From an uncultured Bacteroidota bacterium (GTDB lineage: Bacteria; Bacteroidota; Bacteroidia; Chitinophagales; Chitinophagaceae): a stretch of 62,837 bases of DNA. The notes beneath the pieces are model-generated. The model worked only from the letters and a program-made list of their open reading frames with translations. It had not been told where the DNA came from and made no database searches. The DNA is taken from positions 1-62,837 of the forward strand of contig CAIYLW010000101.1 in assembly GCA_903927185.1 (NCBI GenBank), written 5' to 3'. Below, piece by piece: positions 18,278 through 26,703 of this stretch (position 1 is its first letter; each line of letters opens with the position of its first letter). Made by a program: the position numbers and the translations under genes.

Positions 18278-21200
18278 TTAGAAAACAAAATTTACGTTAA
18301 AGCCATAGCTGCGTGTAGTAGGTGTTTGCAGGTTATATTCTCTGCTATTACCACTATTATAATCACGTCCAGAATATTGGTCAACATCCATATCCTTAAA
18401 GCGACCAGGGAAGAAATATAAAAGGTTACGACCTACTAATGACATATCAACTTTTGTGAAGAATGGTTTCTTACCTAAGTATTTCTGTGGAATAGAATAG
18501 GTAATTACAACTTCACGAAGTTTTGCATAAGTTTTACTTACAGAAGTGTGTTCGAAATCATTAAAATAACTACTCACATAATCTTGAATAAAATTCGCTA
18601 CACCTGTATTTTTAGTAAACTGTAAAGCTTGCATATTAGTAATAACACCAGTAACCGGATCATATTGGATTGGAGTATTATTAGAAATCTGAACACCTTC
18701 ACCAACATAAGTTCCTTTAAATCCAGCAGTCATTGAATAAGAATTAGTAGCAGGATTATACACTATATTTTTTGCTTCAATTGCTCTGGCTGCACCAACT
18801 GCACCTTGAACAGTGAAAATATTAGATCCACCTTCAATACCTTTTCTCATTACACGATCTTGTATAACACCACCCACTTTTCCATCAAACTGGAATGATA
18901 AGCTAAATTGTTTGTAGTTGAATTTGTTATAAACAGACCAACTCCAATCTGCATCAGCATGACCCACATATTGAGCTTTTTGTAAATAAACAGGATAACC
19001 TGCTGCATCATTAATTACTTGTCCACCTGTAGTCTTTGCAGTAACTCCAGAAAACAATTTATCTACACGATCTCCTTGTTTAAATTGATAATTAGAAAAA
19101 CTAGCTGGTAATTCTTTATAAGTCTCTGTATAAGTTGACCAGTTAACCATTACATCCCAGTTCAATCCATTTGCACTTCTTAGAGGAGAACCAGTTAATG
19201 AAATCTCAGTACCCTTAATTTGCGTTTTAATTGCATTAGTGGTATAAGAAGTTAACCCAGTTGTTTGAGACAAAGGATAACCAACGATCCCAGGTCCTTT
19301 AACGTTGTTATAAGCTGTTGCAGATAAACCTAATCTGTTATTCAAGAATTTAATATCAAAACCTAATTCAGCACTTGTTGTCTGAGAAGATTTGATATTT
19401 GGATCGATTACATTAGAAGGAGCATAAGCACCTGCTTGTCCATTATAAACTGTTCCAATACTATACGCTGGATTTGATAAAGCATAAGAAGGTCCACCAT
19501 AAGCACTCACATAAGGAGTACCGTAACCAATTGGATAACCAGCTGGTCCGATATAGGTAGAAGTACTTGGTGATTTAGCCGAAGCATAAGAAGCTCTTAA
19601 TTTTAAGAAGCTAATAGCAGTAGGCATTTTTACGTAATCAGAAATCACAGAAGCACCAGAAAAAGATGGATAGAAATAAGTATTATTATTCGACAAAAGA
19701 GTTGAGTTTTTATCCGCTCTTCCTGTTGTAGTGAAAGAGAAATATTTATTAAAATCAACACTGGCAGAATAGTATCCACTCAATACCAACATGTTTGCAT
19801 TATAGTTATATGCAAGAACTGGATACAATGAATTAGAGAAAGAATACAATCCTGGAACGTTCAAATAGTTAGTAGTGGTGAATGAAGATCTATAATTAAA
19901 ATTTCTTGCATTCGCACCAGCAGTTACATCAAATGCAATACCGTTTTTCAACTTGTTATTGTATTTAACTAACCCTTCTACGTTATTATCAAATAATGAG
20001 CGTTGATCTTCTCTGTAATCACCACGGTTCAATTCTCTACCATAAGGGTGAGCTGAATAAGGCATTTTTTCTGTTCTCATCACATCATTTGCACTGATAT
20101 TAGTTCTAAGTATAGCTTCTAAATGTGAATTAGCCTTATAGGTTAAAGCAATGTTTCCAGTGATATCATTTTTGTAATGACCACGTAACCACTCATAACT
20201 CATGAAATAAGGGTTATGGTAACGTTGGTACTCAGCAAATACTGATTGAACACCTTCTTTACCAGGCTGCCAGTAATTTTTCATATCCGCCACATTCCAA
20301 TCAGCACCTGTCCAAATTGTCATAGTATAAATAACACTATTAGGACCATAAGAAACGTCTGGAATATTTGGAGACATCTGGCGGTTATAGTTTAAAGTAC
20401 CTTCAATTTTTAATTTGTCGCTAAGATTGTAACTAGCATTCATATTAAAATTGATCGTATTTAATTTTGTATTTGGAATAATACCTTTTTGATAAGTATT
20501 TGTCAAAGACATTCTTACGTTAGAACGATCTGTAGAAGAAGCAAAGCTTAAGTTGTTAGTAGTTAACACACCTGCTTCAATAAAACGCTTCAAATTATCA
20601 ACACCAACAGGTAAGTAAGGAGTTGCTTTTCTTTTTCCTGAAACTGGATCAATTGGGCTATTATATTGAGGAATCAATTGGCCATTTAAAGCTGGTCCCC
20701 ATACGTCATAGTCACCATCATTTAGTCCACCACCTTTACCATCACCAAATATATATTGAGAATAATCTCCACCACCATATTGAGTTTGTGTTTTTGGTAA
20801 TGCGATGAAACCTTTGTTTACTTGAGTGCTTGAATTGAATTCGATAGTGTATCCCTTATCGTTCTTTTTAGCTTTTTTGGTAGTGATCAAGATTGCACCA
20901 TTTTGGGCACGGCTACCATAGATAGCTGTTGCAGCAAGACCTTTCAAAACAGTATAAGATTCAATATCATCTGGACTTAAGTTCCAGGTATCAGAAGTAA
21001 CAGGGATACCATCTACTACATATAAACTGATATTGTAACCACGTAAAGAAACGTTAGGAGCAGTAAGCATTTCTTGATTGATTGCTACATCCAAACCAGC
21101 TACTTTACCAACAAGTCCGTTGATAGGGTTAACTTCTCTCGCTTTCACAAGATCAGATCCCTTCACTTCTTGTACTGAGTAACCTAATTTCTTAGTTTCT

Positions 21201-21547
21201 TTTTTAACACCTAAGGCAGTTACCACCACTTCATTCAACTGATCTGCTGAAGGGTTTAAACTGATGGTTAAATCAGCACCTGTAACAGTGATTTTTCTAC
21301 TTGAGTAACCAACAAAACTTACAGTCAGTTGACTGCCCTTAGCTGCTGCGATGCTGAATGCACCAGTTGAGCCAGATGTTGTTTGTTGTTTACCATTAGA
21401 AATTACCGCGCCTTCGATAGGCTTTGTGGTGGCTGCATCTAGCACTTTACCGCTAATCGTAGCGTTTTGTGCCTGTGCTTGAAATACGAATAAGCATACT
21501 GCTAAGGGTAATAGCAATAAGCTTAGAAAGCGATTCATTTGCTTCAT
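18278..21547 (-). CDS. SusC/RagA-type TonB-dependent outer-membrane transporter
   Basis: An intact 1089-residue SusC-type transporter. Signal peptide MNRFLSLLLLPLAVCLFVF...AQAQ, then a carboxypeptidase-regulatory-like domain (ATISGKVLDAATTKPIEGAV), a TonB-box region NEVVVTALGVKKETKKLGYS, plug motifs VSLRGYNISLYVVDGIPVTS and YTVLKGLAATAIYGSRAQNG, and a barrel ending SYGFNVNFVF with terminal Phe. The ATG at 21547 or the one at 21538 could be used. A -7 element lies 29 bases upstream. It heads a minus-strand series susC-susD-phosphoesterase-DUF5690-FAD oxidase, which I read as one import and breakdown operon. No adjacent anti-sigma/ECF or hybrid two-component regulator of the usual PUL kind is visible, only a divergent single-domain response regulator. 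Confidence 0.95.
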   Translation of the reverse strand: MKQMNRFLSLLLLPLAVCLFVFQAQAQNATISGKVLDAATTKPIEGAVISNGKQQTTSGSTGAFSIAAAKGSQLTVSFVGYSSRKITVTGADLTISLNPSADQLNEVVVTALGVKKETKKLGYSVQEVKGSDLVKAREVNPINGLVGKVAGLDVAINQEMLTAPNVSLRGYNISLYVVDGIPVTSDTWNLSPDDIESYTVLKGLAATAIYGSRAQNGAILITTKKAKKNDKGYTIEFNSSTQVNKGFIALPKTQTQYGGGDYSQYIFGDGKGGGLNDGDYDVWGPALNGQLIPQYNSPIDPVSGKRKATPYLPVGVDNLKRFIEAGVLTTNNLSFASSTDRSNVRMSLTNTYQKGIIPNTKLNTINFNMNASYNLSDKLKIEGTLNYNRQMSPNIPDVSYGPNSVIYTMTIWTGADWNVADMKNYWQPGKEGVQSVFAEYQRYHNPYFMSYEWLRGHYKNDITGNIALTYKANSHLEAILRTNISANDVMRTEKMPYSAHPYGRELNRGDYREDQRSLFDNNVEGLVKYNNKLKNGIAFDVTAGANARNFNYRSSFTTTNYLNVPGLYSFSNSLYPVLAYNYNANMLVLSGYYSASVDFNKYFSFTTTGRADKNSTLLSNNNTYFYPSFSGASVISDYVKMPTAISFLKLRASYASAKSPSTSTYIGPAGYPIGYGTPYVSAYGGPSYALSNPAYSIGTVYNGQAGAYAPSNVIDPNIKSSQTTSAELGFDIKFLNNRLGLSATAYNNVKGPGIVGYPLSQTTGLTSYTTNAIKTQIKGTEISLTGSPLRSANGLNWDVMVNWSTYTETYKELPASFSNYQFKQGDRVDKLFSGVTAKTTGGQVINDAAGYPVYLQKAQYVGHADADWSWSVYNKFNYKQFSLSFQFDGKVGGVIQDRVMRKGIEGGSNIFTVQGAVGAARAIEAKNIVYNPATNSYSMTAGFKGTYVGEGVQISNNTPIQYDPVTGVITNMQALQFTKNTGVANFIQDYVSSYFNDFEHTSVSKTYAKLREVVITYSIPQKYLGKKPFFTKVDMSLVGRNLLYFFPGRFKDMDVDQYSGRDYNSGNSREYNLQTPTTRSYGFNVNFVF

Positions 21548-21575
21548 AAACTAGTTATTTTAGTTGTTGTGACAG

Positions 21576-21583
21576 CAAAAATA
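21576..21583 (-). promoter_or_regulatory. -7 element TATTTTTG of the susC operon
   Basis: TATTTTTG on the minus strand (21583-21576) matches TAnnTTTG and lies 29 bases before ATG 21547. The -33 region (around 21603-21610) is not a clean TTG. It would drive susC-susD and possibly the downstream phosphoesterase and transporter genes. Confidence 0.5.
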
Positions 21584-21784
21584 TCTGGGTGATGTTAAAG
21601 AATTGTTACGCGAATGTTAAACAAAAAGAAACGAATTGTTTTTAAATAGTTAAATAATGAGTGTCTTAAAAAAGTTTTTCAAATGTTTAAAAACTTTTAA
21701 AGAGTCAGATCAGAAAATGTTTTTCAAAAACTAAGAAATCATGGAGTTCTAAAAATTTAGGCAAACTATCTTTATATTTATAGC

Positions 21785-22195
21785 ATGAAACAAGCTAACT
21801 CGATATTGGTAATAGATGATGACCCATTATTCATGTTATTGCTCAAGAAGACGATTGTAAAATATGATTTAGCCAAAACATTCTCAGCTTTTACTAACGG
21901 CTTGGAGGCTTTTGAATCATTAAAGCCAATTATCAACGACCCCTCCTTATTGCCCGACATTATTTTAGTGGATATTGAAATGCCGATGATGGATGGTTGG
22001 GAATTTTTAGATGAATTCATTCCTTTACTTCAAAAAGCTTCAAAAAAGATTTCGATTTATATTGTTACTTCATCCATAGCAGAACCCGATAAAATTAAAT
22101 CTGCTACTTACCCATTAATAAAGGGCTATTTATACAAACCTATTGACGAACCTATATTAAGTAGGATTATACAAGATCATTTTAGTGCTTTATAG
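21785..22195 (+). CDS. single-domain response regulator (CheY-like receiver)
   Basis: A 136-residue receiver domain with no output domain. The acidic pocket is ILVIDDDPLF (Asp11-13), the phospho-acceptor is Asp63 in IILVDIEMPMMDGWEF, the switch Thr is in IYIVTSS, and the conserved Lys is in GYLYKPIDEP. Such stand-alone receivers pass phosphate between kinases and targets or bind partners directly. No kinase gene is adjacent. It is divergent from susC with a 237-base gap, so a role in controlling that operon is possible but is only suggested by position. Confidence 0.9.
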   Translation: MKQANSILVIDDDPLFMLLLKKTIVKYDLAKTFSAFTNGLEAFESLKPIINDPSLLPDIILVDIEMPMMDGWEFLDEFIPLLQKASKKISIYIVTSSIAEPDKIKSATYPLIKGYLYKPIDEPILSRIIQDHFSAL

Positions 22196-22245
22196 AAAAA
22201 TTGATTTACTATAGCATATAAAATTTGAGTTTCTATTTTTTGCTC

Positions 22246-22272
22246 ATAATATTATAAATGATATTATTTTTT
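22246..22272 (+). terminator. AT-only stem-loop after the response regulator
   Basis: ATAATAT (22246-22252) pairs with ATATTAT (22261-22267) around an 8-base loop, followed by a T run. All pairs are A-T, so the hairpin is weak. It lies 51 bases after the response-regulator stop. Confidence 0.3.
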
Positions 22273-22442
22273 AGTAAATATTCCTAAAAACAAGCTCAAA
22301 TTATTGAAGTAAGTAAATTTCAATACATGGATAAATACGCTGCCTATTTTATTAATGAATTTCCATTCTAATGTATTAATGAGATTTCAAATCAATTAGG
22401 ACTTGGCTTTCCTGCTGAATAGTTTTGAGAAAACTACAGCAT

Positions 22443-22994
22443 ATGAAAAACAAAACATCCAAAACTTTAATGGTATTAATGTTGACTTCCATTTTATCAA
22501 CTTCTTGCTTTAAGAACTTCTACCTCACAAATTCAAAGAAAGTATTTACTAAAACAGAAGCTGAAATGGTAAATACTGATCCTGATAAATATGTTATTAT
22601 ACATTTTAGCGATCAAAATCTTGAATTAACAAAATATACAATTACTTCAGATTCCATCAGAGGTGAAGTCAATAAACTTGAAATTCCAGAACATTTGATG
22701 TATTTGCATCCCAATGTAGGTTCTTCCAATAGTTATAAAAAAAGATTGGAATTTGCTGTGTTGAATGAAGTTCACGTTTATACACCATTAAGATCAAATT
22801 TAAAAGACACCAACTACATTCAAATTGCCTCAAAAGATATCTCCAGAATAGACATTTATCAAAAAGACATCAATAGAACAATTTCAAACCATGTTTTAAG
22901 TACTGTTGGTCTAGTTGGAGGTTTATTAGGTCTAACTTACATAATATTTATAATTTCTCCATTCTCATTGTCTTTCACAGGACCTATTTGGTAG
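22443..22994 (+). CDS. lipoprotein of unknown function with C-terminal hydrophobic segment
   Basis: A 183-residue protein that I do not recognise by name. The signal MKNKTSKTLMVLMLTSILST is followed by lipobox cysteine SC at about residue 22. The central part (DKYVIIHFSDQNLELTKYTI, SIRGEVNKLEIPEHL, RLEFAVLNEVHVYTPL, IQIASKDISRIDIYQKDINR) reads as a beta-rich domain. The end GLVGGLLGLTYIIFIISPFS is hydrophobic and could be a membrane helix. I use ATG 22443, because the frame start at 22425 is a TTG followed by polar residues. It stands alone between the response regulator and the tRNA gene. Confidence 0.7.
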   Translation: MKNKTSKTLMVLMLTSILSTSCFKNFYLTNSKKVFTKTEAEMVNTDPDKYVIIHFSDQNLELTKYTITSDSIRGEVNKLEIPEHLMYLHPNVGSSNSYKKRLEFAVLNEVHVYTPLRSNLKDTNYIQIASKDISRIDIYQKDINRTISNHVLSTVGLVGGLLGLTYIIFIISPFSLSFTGPIW

Positions 22995-23160
22995 TATTCT
23001 ATTAGAATTTAAAGGCAAAAAAGTTGAATTCCTTTCATTGTTTGGTACCCAAACCTGACCCAAAATGTAATTTACCAAGTATTTAGCTTGTCTAAGAAAT
23101 CTAGATCATCATTTTTGGGTCACAGAAAACAATTCTGATTTTGCCGAAGAGAACTAAAAT

Positions 23161-23191
23161 TTTGCACTTAAGCTTACTGCCTCTACATTTG
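23161..23191 (+). promoter_or_regulatory. promoter of the tRNA-Ala gene
   Basis: TTTG (23161-23164), 19 bases, then TACATTTG (23184-23191) is a full match to the Bacteroidota promoter consensus TTTG-N19-TAnnTTTG. The predicted transcript starts only a few bases before the tRNA at 23201. Confidence 0.75.
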
Positions 23192-23200
23192 CAACACTTT

Positions 23201-23274
<74 letters not shown>

Positions 23275-23286
23275 CAGCTTTAAATG

Positions 23287-23312
23287 GGTCCACAGTAATG
23301 TGGGCCTTTTTT
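23287..23312 (+). terminator. rho-independent terminator after tRNA-Ala
   Basis: GGTCCACA (23287-23294) pairs with TGTGGGCC (23299-23306), with one G-T pair and loop GTAA, followed by six T. It begins 12 bases after the tRNA. Confidence 0.85.
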
Positions 23313-23523
23313 AATCCATAGTTACTCCATACTTACTCCGTGGATTACCCGTGGATACTTCACCAAAAGCCGTGGTTTCATCATCGACAACTTTTAGATA
23401 GCTTTTAACCTTCAAACCCAATCTTTAGGTTAATCAAATCAGCATGATAGGATAATATTTTTAGTGCAGTTTTGGGTACCAAAGGTGGTATTTTCCCAAA
23501 CAAAAGAAAGAAAACAGGGTATC

Positions 23524-23901
23524 TTAAACCCAACTAATTTTCAACCACTCATTATTATTTAAATCCTTACCGATTTTGAATTTTGCTTCTTTCGAATCGG
23601 ATATTTCATTACCCTCTAATAAAAATATTTCAAGACTAACCTTTGTATTCGTAAGAAAATTATTGCTGGTGAAAAATATTTTAAAATAAACATTTGTAGG
23701 ATTTATTAATTCTATCTCCTGCTCCCAACCTTTTAGTGTAAATTCTTTAATTAAAGAATGTTTATCAGAGGTTGGGTATTTAACTAAAAAGTTAATCGAA
23801 TCAGAAAAAGTAGCTTTTAACCTGAATTTGTTTTTTACAACATTAGGATCTACATACTTTTTGTTCAACCAGCTAATTACTGGAAATTTAAATTTGATCA
23901 C
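23524..23901 (-). CDS. hypothetical protein downstream of orphan ParA
   Basis: A 125-residue protein that I do not recognise. Alternating hydrophobic and polar residues (FRLKATFSDSINFLVKYP, FTLKGWEQEIELINPTNVYF, TKVSLEIFLLEG, WLKISWV at the end) suggest an all-beta sandwich. There is no signal peptide or membrane helix. The only usable start is GTG 23901, because an in-frame TAA lies six codons upstream. It follows the ParA gene by 19 bases and is probably co-transcribed, so it could be a ParA partner or cargo. Being short and GTG-started, it could also be a remnant. Confidence 0.5.
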   Translation of the reverse strand: MIKFKFPVISWLNKKYVDPNVVKNKFRLKATFSDSINFLVKYPTSDKHSLIKEFTLKGWEQEIELINPTNVYFKIFFTSNNFLTNTKVSLEIFLLEGNEISDSKEAKFKIGKDLNNNEWLKISWV

Positions 23902-23920
23902 AGGGGGGTGGGGCGTTAAT

Positions 23921-24691
23921 TTAATTTATAATATGTTTTGCAATTATTTCTTTCGCTAATGACAAATAGTTTTGATTTCCTCTTCCGTTTGCTTCATAAT
24001 CCAAAATTGTTTTTCCAACACTGGAACATTCAGAAAGCTTTGAATTTCTATGGATGATGCTAGTAAAAACAAAATCTTCGAAATATTTTTTTACTTCACT
24101 AACAACCTGGATATTTAAGTTTAACCTACTATCAAACATGGTTAATAATATCCCTTCAATTTTCAGGCCAACATTTAATTTTGTTTGAATTATTTTAATC
24201 GTATTCAATATTTTCCCCAAACCTTCTAGTGCATAATATTCACATTGAACCGGAACAATTACTGAATCTGAGGCAACCAGTGCATTAATAGTTATTAAAC
24301 CTAAAGAAGGCGGACAATCAATTATAATATAATCATAATTCAATAAAAGACATTCTAACATGTTTCGTAAAATATATTCCCTCTTTTCAATTTCAATCAT
24401 TTCTAACTCTGCACCCGCCAAATTTAATGATGATGGAATTATATCAAAAGACAATTCATCAGAAGAATAAATACATTCTTCAATAGTTTTTAAATTCGCT
24501 AAACAATCATATATAGAATTTTCGATTGTATTTAGCTGAAAGCCTAATCCAGTGGTACTATTGGCTTGAGGATCTGTATCAATTAAAAGAGTTTTGAAAT
24601 TTAAAGACGCAAGACTAGCCGATAAATTAATTGCAGTAGTAGTTTTACCTACTCCCCCTTTTTGATTTGATATTGAAATTACTTTAGCCAT
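23921..24691 (-). CDS. orphan ParA/Soj-family ATPase
   Basis: A 256-residue deviant-Walker P-loop ATPase that positions DNA or protein cargo on the nucleoid. It has the deviant Walker [20 protein letters not shown] near residue 8, switch [13 protein letters not shown], and Walker [15 protein letters not shown]. Length and motifs are normal for chromosomal or plasmid ParA. No parB gene or parS-like repeat is adjacent, and the only neighbour is a 125-residue unknown protein in the same direction. Together with the tRNA gene upstream this suggests a leftover of an integrated element, or a ParA dedicated to a non-DNA cargo as in the MinD/McdA type. The functional choice is open. Confidence 0.88.
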   Translation of the reverse strand: MAKVISISNQKGGVGKTTTAINLSASLASLNFKTLLIDTDPQANSTTGLGFQLNTIENSIYDCLANLKTIEECIYSSDELSFDIIPSSLNLAGAELEMIEIEKREYILRNMLECLLLNYDYIIIDCPPSLGLITINALVASDSVIVPVQCEYYALEGLGKILNTIKIIQTKLNVGLKIEGILLTMFDSRLNLNIQVVSEVKKYFEDFVFTSIIHRNSKLSECSSVGKTILDYEANGRGNQNYLSLAKEIIAKHIIN

Positions 24692-24822
24692 TACAAATAA
24701 ATAAATGACTATTTTATAATCATTTTAAAAAATAAAAGGAAAGAATTTTAATGGAAATAAATATCAGACTTTATTTGATTAATCTCTCTGTTTTTTCTTT
24801 ATTTGAATATTAATTCTTTGAT

Positions 24823-26496
24823 CTATTTAAATAATTTATTTGCAGGCACTATTTGTTTAGCAATCCCAGGACCCTTGTATAATAAATTAAGCCAGAACCC
24901 GCCTGATCCGTTATAGTACTCCACTTTAATCTTATGTAGTCCAATACTTAATTGGGCTGTTCCATTTTTTTCTATCACCCCATGATCTCCATCATTATTG
25001 ATAATTTCTTTATTATCAACAAATAATTTACTGCCATCATCAGATCTTAAATAGAATGTAATTAAACCAGATTGATCAATCTGGATATTGCTTTCAAGCA
25101 TACAACCAAAAGTTGTATTGCCATTTTTAAGTTCAGATAATATTTGTGTACGATTCAATTCAAATTCATAGGAATCCCATTGACCAATTGATTGCAAACT
25201 TTGAAGTGCTGGCATATGATTCCAAATCTGACCTTCACCGGAAAAAAATTGAGTTTGCACCCCAGGTTTATGATCAGCAGAAACAAAACGATAGTATGCT
25301 TTTACTGGAATACTTGCATTTCCTTTTTCGTCAACTGAAATAGCAGTTACTACTGTTGTAGTATCTAATTTAAAGGGATCCTTATAAATATTTGAGTTAG
25401 TCGTAGGTACACTTCCATCAGTACTGTAATATGTTTTTGCCAATGGTGCCATAGTTTGCATACTTACTTTTGCAATGCTGTCTTTATATAATCCACCAGC
25501 TTCCTGATATAAATATTTCCAAGGATAAATCTTAGGAGTAGGAATCAGTGTTTTCCCTAAAAATAAATTGTCAGGTTCGCTGAATGGTACAAAAGCACTT
25601 TTAATCGGTCGGCCTGTCCATGCATAGGGAGGAACAATATGCAATGCAAAAGCAATAGTTGCCGCTAAATCATAAGTATACACTTGTTGTTGAATGGTAT
25701 ATCCTTTTTTTACAGAAGCACCTTTCAGTATCATGGTTATTTCTGCCTCTTCCAATGTTGCACCGCCATGTCCAAAACCTATTCCACCATGATCAGCTGT
25801 AATAATTACTAAGGTATTTTTTTCTATTCCTGCAGACTTTATAGATTGCAAAACTAATCCAATAAGAGAATCCACTTTTGTAATCGATGAATAATACGCT
25901 TCAGTTCCATGCCCAAATTCATGTCCTATATCATCTACAAGGTCTAAATGCATAAAACCTAAAACTGGTTTTTTTGCAGCAATATATTTACAAAACTCAG
26001 CAGTTGCGGCATCTTCATTTGGCATGTTTTTATCAAAGTTCACAGCAGACTTTTCAAAGAGTCTTCCAAAACCATCCCACTGATACACTGCTCCAATTTC
26101 TGCATGGCTCCTATATTTTCTTACCCAACCAAAAATTGTTGGAAAAATACCCTCTTCATTTGTTACAATAGCAGGTAATGAATAATCTGCTCGTCCCCAA
26201 TCATTGTCAATAATTCCATGAGCTTCCGTTCCCGCACCCATAATCATACTAGCCCAATTAGGACTAGAAGATGATGGTAGCACTGTGCGAACATTCCATT
26301 TAACAGAGCCTTCCTTTATAAGATGATGCATATTGGGAGTTCTGGCAGACCTGATTCCATCAGGACTTGTACCATCTAAGCCAATCACAATTACATGTTC
26401 AATACCTGAAGGATATTTAGTTTCTGATTGTCCATATATCATTGAATGATTTAAAAATAAAAGGATGCAACAAAGGGTATATACTTTAATTTTCAT
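24823..26496 (-). CDS. secreted alkaline-phosphatase-superfamily phosphodiesterase with chitobiase-like and PA14 domains
   Basis: A 557-residue exported enzyme (signal peptide ending SMIYGQ). Residues of about 30-310 are a type I phosphodiesterase/nucleotide pyrophosphatase-like domain: metal Asp in VIVIGLDGTSPDGIRSA, nucleophile region PSSSSPNWASMIMGAGTEAH, metal ligands in HLDLVDDIGHEFGHG, and TADHGGIGFGHGGATLEEAE. Residues of about 340-400 (YYSTDGSVPTTNSNIY) match the chitobiase C-terminal Ig-like domain, and about 410-557 is a PA14 domain (LITFYLRSDDGSKLFVDNKE, GLHKIKVEYYNGSGGFWLN). PA14 suggests binding to a glycan or wall polymer, so the substrate may be a phospho- or phosphono-decorated glycan. 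It is divergent from the PhnA-type gene with a 207-base gap. Confidence 0.9.
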   Translation of the reverse strand: MKIKVYTLCCILLFLNHSMIYGQSETKYPSGIEHVIVIGLDGTSPDGIRSARTPNMHHLIKEGSVKWNVRTVLPSSSSPNWASMIMGAGTEAHGIIDNDWGRADYSLPAIVTNEEGIFPTIFGWVRKYRSHAEIGAVYQWDGFGRLFEKSAVNFDKNMPNEDAATAEFCKYIAAKKPVLGFMHLDLVDDIGHEFGHGTEAYYSSITKVDSLIGLVLQSIKSAGIEKNTLVIITADHGGIGFGHGGATLEEAEITMILKGASVKKGYTIQQQVYTYDLAATIAFALHIVPPYAWTGRPIKSAFVPFSEPDNLFLGKTLIPTPKIYPWKYLYQEAGGLYKDSIAKVSMQTMAPLAKTYYSTDGSVPTTNSNIYKDPFKLDTTTVVTAISVDEKGNASIPVKAYYRFVSADHKPGVQTQFFSGEGQIWNHMPALQSLQSIGQWDSYEFELNRTQILSELKNGNTTFGCMLESNIQIDQSGLITFYLRSDDGSKLFVDNKEIINNDGDHGVIEKNGTAQLSIGLHKIKVEYYNGSGGFWLNLLYKGPGIAKQIVPANKLFK

Positions 26497-26664
26497 ATGA
26501 ATTTTGCTGTAATTTTTTATAGTAAGATTACAATACTTATGATGGAAAGACTAGCTGTGTCTATTAAGTTTATATGAATACTCCATTTTAAGGGCCAAGT
26601 CAGGGCAGTAGAAACAATTCTCAGTATTTTAAACACTAATTTTATTCAAATTCAACATAACTAT

Positions 26665-26672
26665 TACGTTTG
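26665..26672 (+). promoter_or_regulatory. -7 element TACGTTTG upstream of the PhnA-type gene
   Basis: TACGTTTG at 26665-26672 matches TAnnTTTG and lies 31 bases before ATG 26704; the -33 region is only T-rich. It would drive the phosphonoacetate hydrolase and metallophosphoesterase genes. Confidence 0.5.
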
Positions 26673-26703
26673 AAATTATAAATCAAAAAGCACCAATTAG
26701 ATA

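Noticed and set aside
22995..23160. Small gene between the lipoprotein and tRNA-Ala
   Set aside because: There is no open frame with a start and coding-like sequence; only the TTTGGTACCCAAA repeat and the tRNA promoter are visible.
23313..23523. Remnant of an integrase gene beside the tRNA
   Set aside because: I translated the region on the minus strand by eye and found only short fragments without the catalytic Arg-His-Arg-Tyr pattern.
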